This document shows, piece by piece, positions 14,925 to 17,512 of a DNA stretch of 17,512 nucleotides; position 1 is the first letter of the stretch; every line of letters begins with the position of its first letter. The translations under genes were made by a program, and so were the position numbers. The DNA is from CAZJNX01 sp964547415 (GTDB lineage: Bacteria > Pseudomonadota > Alphaproteobacteria > Rhizobiales > Amorphaceae). The stretch spans positions 1 to 17,512 of the forward strand of contig CAZJNX010000098.1 of assembly GCA_964547415.1 (NCBI GenBank), in the 5' to 3' direction. The notes under the pieces are model-generated. The model saw only the letters and a program-made list of their open reading frames with translations. It did no database searches and was not told the origin of the DNA.

Positions 14925-15501
14925 CCGCCCCGTCCTCGTCCTCGCCTCGCGCGCCGCGGCTCGCCGCCTCGTCGAGGCCGGGCACCGGCGGCCAGTCGAC
15001 CCGCCCGGCCGTGAGGGCCGCCTCGTCCTGGCGTGCCAGCGCGTCGGCCAGGCCCATATAGTAGGTCGCGAGGGCCAGCGCAGCCGGGCGCACGGAACCG
15101 AAGTCGTCCGGGAAGACGTTGCGGCCGATGGCGGCGGCGAGCGCGTGCCGGTCCTCCGCGCGGGTGTAGGCGCCGAATCGGCCGTAGAAGGACTGGCCGA
15201 TCTTCTTCATCTTCTTCGGCACCGACAGGTCGCCGATTCCCATCTGGCGGAGGTTGTGGTCCATGTCGGTGACGAACAGGTCGAACAGGGCCTGCCCGGT
15301 CTCCGACACGCTCCGGTCCGGGTTGCGGAAGCGATCGATGGTCGCCGAAAGGTGAAGGAGGAGCATGTCGAAGCGGCCGTCGAGGGTGTCGGCGACGCCG
15401 AGGACGCGGTAGAAGTCCGGCTGCCGGGCCTGCTCGACGATGCTCTGGTAGAGCGCCTGGGGCCTTGGGTCGCCGCGACGGCGGAAGAGGGATCTGAACA
15501 T
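14884..15501 (-). CDS. Ubiquinol-cytochrome c chaperone family protein (CBP3-like)
   Basis: This 205-residue protein matches the ubiquinol-cytochrome c chaperone family, related to mitochondrial CBP3, which aids cytochrome b / bc1 complex assembly. Recognisable parts are ALYQSIVEQARQPDFYRVLG, DTLDGRFDMLLLHL, GQALFDLFVTDMDHNLRQMG, VPKKMKKIGQSFYGRFGAY and LATYYMGLADAL. The C-terminal 25 residues are acidic and low in complexity. ATG 15501 gives the usual N-terminus (MFRSLFRRR). It is the first gene of the minus-strand operon and diverges from bamE; a TTGCAA / AAACAG promoter-like pair (15546-15541 and 15523-15518, 17-base spacer) lies just upstream. Confidence 0.9.
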   Translation of the reverse strand: MFRSLFRRRGDPRPQALYQSIVEQARQPDFYRVLGVADTLDGRFDMLLLHLSATIDRFRNPDRSVSETGQALFDLFVTDMDHNLRQMGIGDLSVPKKMKKIGQSFYGRFGAYTRAEDRHALAAAIGRNVFPDDFGSVRPAALALATYYMGLADALARQDEAALTAGRVDWPPVPGLDEAASRGARGEDEDGADDAVPDQAAEAGR

Positions 15502-15517
15502 TGGGCGATGCGACGGG

Positions 15518-15546
15518 CTGTTTGGGAAAGGGAACTCGCCTTGCAA
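15518..15546 (-). promoter_or_regulatory. Possible promoter of the chaperone-plsX operon
   Basis: On the minus strand TTGCAA (15546-15541) and AAACAG (15523-15518) are separated by 17 bases. The implied leader before the start at 15501 is only about ten bases and no ribosome-binding site is visible, so the call is weak. It sits in the short, less GC-rich divergent region shared with bamE. Confidence 0.3.
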
Positions 15547-15552
15547 GTTAGG

Positions 15553-16023
15553 GTGAACGGGGCGCGAGGGCAGCCCCCGGTGCGCAGCGGACGCGGCCGG
15601 CGGGGCATCGCCGCGGCCGTCCTCCTGTCGGTGGCGCTGTCGGCGTGCGCGGTGGGGGAGACCTACCACCACGGGCAGCGCATCACGCCGGAGCAGCTGC
15701 AGCAGGTGCCCGTCGGCTCCTCCCGCGAGCAGGTGCTGCTCGCCCTCGGCAGCCCCTCCACCACCGGCGTCGCGGACGGGGACGTGCTCTACTACTTCTC
15801 CCAGACGAGCCGGCGGCCGGTCGCCTTCATGAACGCCTCGGTGGTCGACCGGCGAATCCTGGCGGTCTACCTCGACGAGGACGACCAGGTCCGCGAGATC
15901 GCCGAATACGGCCTCAAGGACGGCAAGGTGTTCGACTACCTCGCCCGGCGCACGCCGACCGGCGGCGCCGACCTCGTGTTCGTCGGCCAGGTCCTCGAGG
16001 GGCTGCTGGCCCCCGGGATCTGA
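15553..16023 (+). CDS. bamE: Outer membrane protein assembly factor BamE (OmlA/SmpA lipoprotein)
   Basis: This lipoprotein of the BAM complex (156 residues from the chosen start) helps insert outer-membrane beta-barrel proteins. It has a basic n-region, a hydrophobic stretch (GIAAAVLLSVALS) and the lipobox LSAC with Cys32. The SmpA/OmlA domain follows: the helix ITPEQLQQVPVGSSREQVL, the LGSPSTTGVADGDVLYYFSQ strand pair, then VVDRRILAVYLDEDDQVREI. The start is uncertain: GTG 15553 gives a normal signal peptide, while TTG 15541 and ATG 15508 in the same frame are alternatives with longer leaders. It is divergent from the chaperone gene. The ACT-domain gene follows 64 bases later with no terminator between, so the two are probably co-transcribed. 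Confidence 0.9.
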   Translation: MNGARGQPPVRSGRGRRGIAAAVLLSVALSACAVGETYHHGQRITPEQLQQVPVGSSREQVLLALGSPSTTGVADGDVLYYFSQTSRRPVAFMNASVVDRRILAVYLDEDDQVREIAEYGLKDGKVFDYLARRTPTGGADLVFVGQVLEGLLAPGI

Positions 16024-16087
16024 CGGGCACGGGCGCGGGCGCGTTCCGGCGGACGGGCGCGGGATGCGGGATCGGGGAGACGATGCC

Positions 16088-16507
16088 ATGGCGGGGGTAT
16101 CGGACACGGAGGCCATGATCGCCGGGATGGACCCGGCGCTCGGTACGACCGACTACGTCTTCTGCACGGCCCCGCCGGGGGAGCGGGTGGAGGCGGCCCT
16201 CTCCCACGCCATCGCCGTCTTCCGCGAGGAGGAGGGGGTGTCGCTCGTCCTGCCGGCGACGGCGGCCGCCCGCCTCGGCTTTCCAGCGAGCCCGCCCATG
16301 CGCTGCATCACGCTCACCGTCCGCTCCTCGCTGGAGGGCGTGGGGCTGACCGCGGCGGTCGCGGGGGCGCTCGCCTCGGCCGGGATCGCCTGCAACGTGA
16401 TCGCCGCCTTCCACCACGATCACCTTTTCGTGCCCGCCCGGGACGCGGGTCGGGCGCTCGCCGCCCTCGCCCGCCTGCAGGACGAGGCCCGCCGCCCCGC
16501 CGGCTGA
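16088..16507 (+). CDS. ACT domain-containing protein (COG3602 type)
   Basis: This 139-residue protein has a short N-terminal region (MIAGMDPALGTTDYVFCT) and an ACT-type domain with ITLTVRSSLEGVGLTAAVAG, AGIACNVIAAFHHDHLFVPA and a closing helix (AGRALAALARLQDEA). This matches the small stand-alone ACT proteins of COG3602; their ligand and role are not established, but ACT domains usually bind amino acids. ATG 16088 is chosen because GGGGAGA (16074-16080) lies 7 bases before it; ATG 16064 in the same frame is upstream of that site. No intrinsic terminator follows; only a small GCCGCC/GGCGGC hairpin without T-run is present just after the stop. Confidence 0.85.
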   Translation: MAGVSDTEAMIAGMDPALGTTDYVFCTAPPGERVEAALSHAIAVFREEEGVSLVLPATAAARLGFPASPPMRCITLTVRSSLEGVGLTAAVAGALASAGIACNVIAAFHHDHLFVPARDAGRALAALARLQDEARRPAG

Positions 16508-17475
16508 CGGCCGCCGCGAGGGCGGCGATCGCAGGTGCCGGTCCGCCCGGCGGCTTGCCGCCGCGCCCGCCGTCCACCCGTGCCGCGCACCCGGCTCCCC
16601 GCCCGCGGCAGGGGCCCGCCTCTCAGGGTCACCGGCCGCCGCCCGAGCGCATCCCGCCGCGCCGCCCGCTGCCGGTCCCCCGCTGCAGCGCGGAACGCGG
16701 TGCTCCGCCCGCCCGGCGGGCTTGCTGCCGCAGGGCCTGCCATCCGCCCATGCCGCGCGCCGCACGGCTCCCCGCCCGCGGCAGGGGCCCGCCTCTGAGG
16801 GTCACCGGCCGCCGCCCGGGCGCATCCCGCCGCGCCGCCCGCTGCCGGTCCCCCGCCGCAGCGCGGAACGCGGTGCTCCGCCCGCCCGGCGGGCTCGCTG
16901 CCGCTGCGCCAGCCGTCCGCCCATGCCTGGCGAACGCCCGGCTCCCCGCCCGCGGCAGGGGCCCGCCTCTCAGGGTCACCGGCCGCCGCCCGGGCGTATC
17001 CCGCCGCGCCGCCCGCTGCCGGTCAGCCCCGCAGCGCGGAACGCGGGCGCCCCGTCCGCCCGGCCGATCGCCGCCACCGGGCCTGCCGTCCGCCCGTGCC
17101 CTGGCGAACGCCCGGCGCCCCGCCCGCAACGGGGTCAGCTTGCCCTTGCCCGCAAGAAGCCCGCCGCACCGCCAGCTGCCGGCCACCCCGGCACAGCGAG
17201 ACACGACTCCCCGTCCGCCCGAAGGCGCGCGACCGCGCCCGCCGTGTCCGCTCGTGCCGCGCCGAACGCCCGACGCCCCGCCCGGGCGGAGGCCGTCTGC
17301 GCGAGCCGCCGGCCGCCCCCCGGGTGCGGCCCAATGCACCGCCCGCTGCCGGCCACCCGGTCCCCGGGCGGCCGCCGGGAGGGCGGCGAACGCGGCCCCG
17401 CCGTCCGCCTGGAGGCTCGCCGCCGCGCCCGCCGTCAGCCCGCGCCGCGCGCCGAACGCCCGTCCCCCCCCCTGT
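16508..17475. repeat. Non-coding GC-rich tandem array, ~174-bp unit
   Basis: The motif GGCTCCCCGCCCGCGG occurs at 16593, 16766 and 16940 (spacing 173 and 174). About 105 bases after each copy, including GGGTCACCGGCCGCCGCCC and GCAGCGCGGAACGCGG, are nearly identical. Copies 1 and 2 differ at about four positions over some 138 bases. Diverged versions follow at about 17114, 17272 and 17462, with spacing 174, 158 and 190. The unit is full of short self-complementary runs such as CCCGCCC/GGCGGGC. Frames are open on both strands only because stop codons are rare; the translations are Arg/Pro/Ala-rich, and the 173- and 158-base steps break any constant frame. I see no gene in it. Confidence 0.8.
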
Positions 17476-17512
17476 CTGTTGGCGTGATGGTAGCTTGGGA
17501 GGTGCGGAAGGG
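17476..17512. other. Less GC-rich edge after the tandem array
   Basis: Composition drops sharply at about 17472, and GGGAGG (17498-17503) resembles a ribosome-binding site for a plus-strand gene beyond the window. An ATG at 17487 is followed by only eight codons before the edge. Nothing can be called. Confidence 0.25.

Noticed and set aside
16508..17475. CRISPR array
   Set aside because: The unit is about 174 bp with no short constant repeat alternating with unique spacers, and no cas genes are nearby.
16555..17487. Open frames of 230-310 codons on both strands over the tandem array
   Set aside because: Translations are Arg/Pro/Ala-rich without domains, and unit steps of 173 and 158 bases break the frame between copies. 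Openness is explained by base composition.

Overview
The window reads as chromosomal DNA of a very high-GC (well above 70% by eye) alphaproteobacterium, probably of the Hyphomicrobiales or a neighbouring order. The main support is the block bamE / ubiquinol-cytochrome c chaperone / DUF177 (YceD) / plsX / fabH / ihfA / MerR (11145-16023), a gene order typical of that class. No transposase, integrase, tRNA, rRNA or CRISPR array was seen.

Layout. (1) 1-860, minus: 5' part of a metal-dependent amidohydrolase with a Cys cluster and a Tat-like leader; it runs off the left edge. (2) 861-1437: 577 bases without a convincing gene. (3) 1438-3431, minus: dgcN-dgcA, an ATGA-overlapping pair for D-glutamate catabolism through N-acetyl-glutamate. 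(4) 3432-3722: divergent intergenic region with a strong inverted repeat. (5) 3723-10671, plus: a complete MCE lipid-transport operon: STAS-MlaE permease, MlaF-type ATPase, an outsized MlaD-type MCE protein (at least 1323 residues, with eight in-register 96-residue repeats) and an ABC_trans_aux (PqiC-like) lipoprotein. The MCE gene is cut by a 100-N scaffold gap that falls inside the repeats. (6) 10672-11144: convergent 3' region packed with hairpins and two opposite-strand terminators. (7) 11145-15501, minus: chaperone - DUF177 - plsX - fabH - ihfA - MerR. (8) 15553-16507, plus: BamE lipoprotein and an ACT-domain protein, divergent from block 7. (9) 16508-17512: a non-coding, very GC-rich array of about 174-bp tandem repeats, decaying from near-identical copies on the left to weak ones on the right.

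How the genes work together. Blocks 5, 7 and 8 all concern the cell envelope: lipid movement between inner and outer membrane (MCE system), outer-membrane protein assembly (BamE), entry into fatty-acid and phospholipid synthesis (PlsX, FabH) and assembly of the cytochrome bc1 complex. Block 3 is a separate amino-acid catabolic unit.

The items most worth a second look are the giant repeat-built MCE protein, the assembly gap inside its repeats, the 174-bp tandem array, and the overlapping structured 3' ends at 10780-11022.
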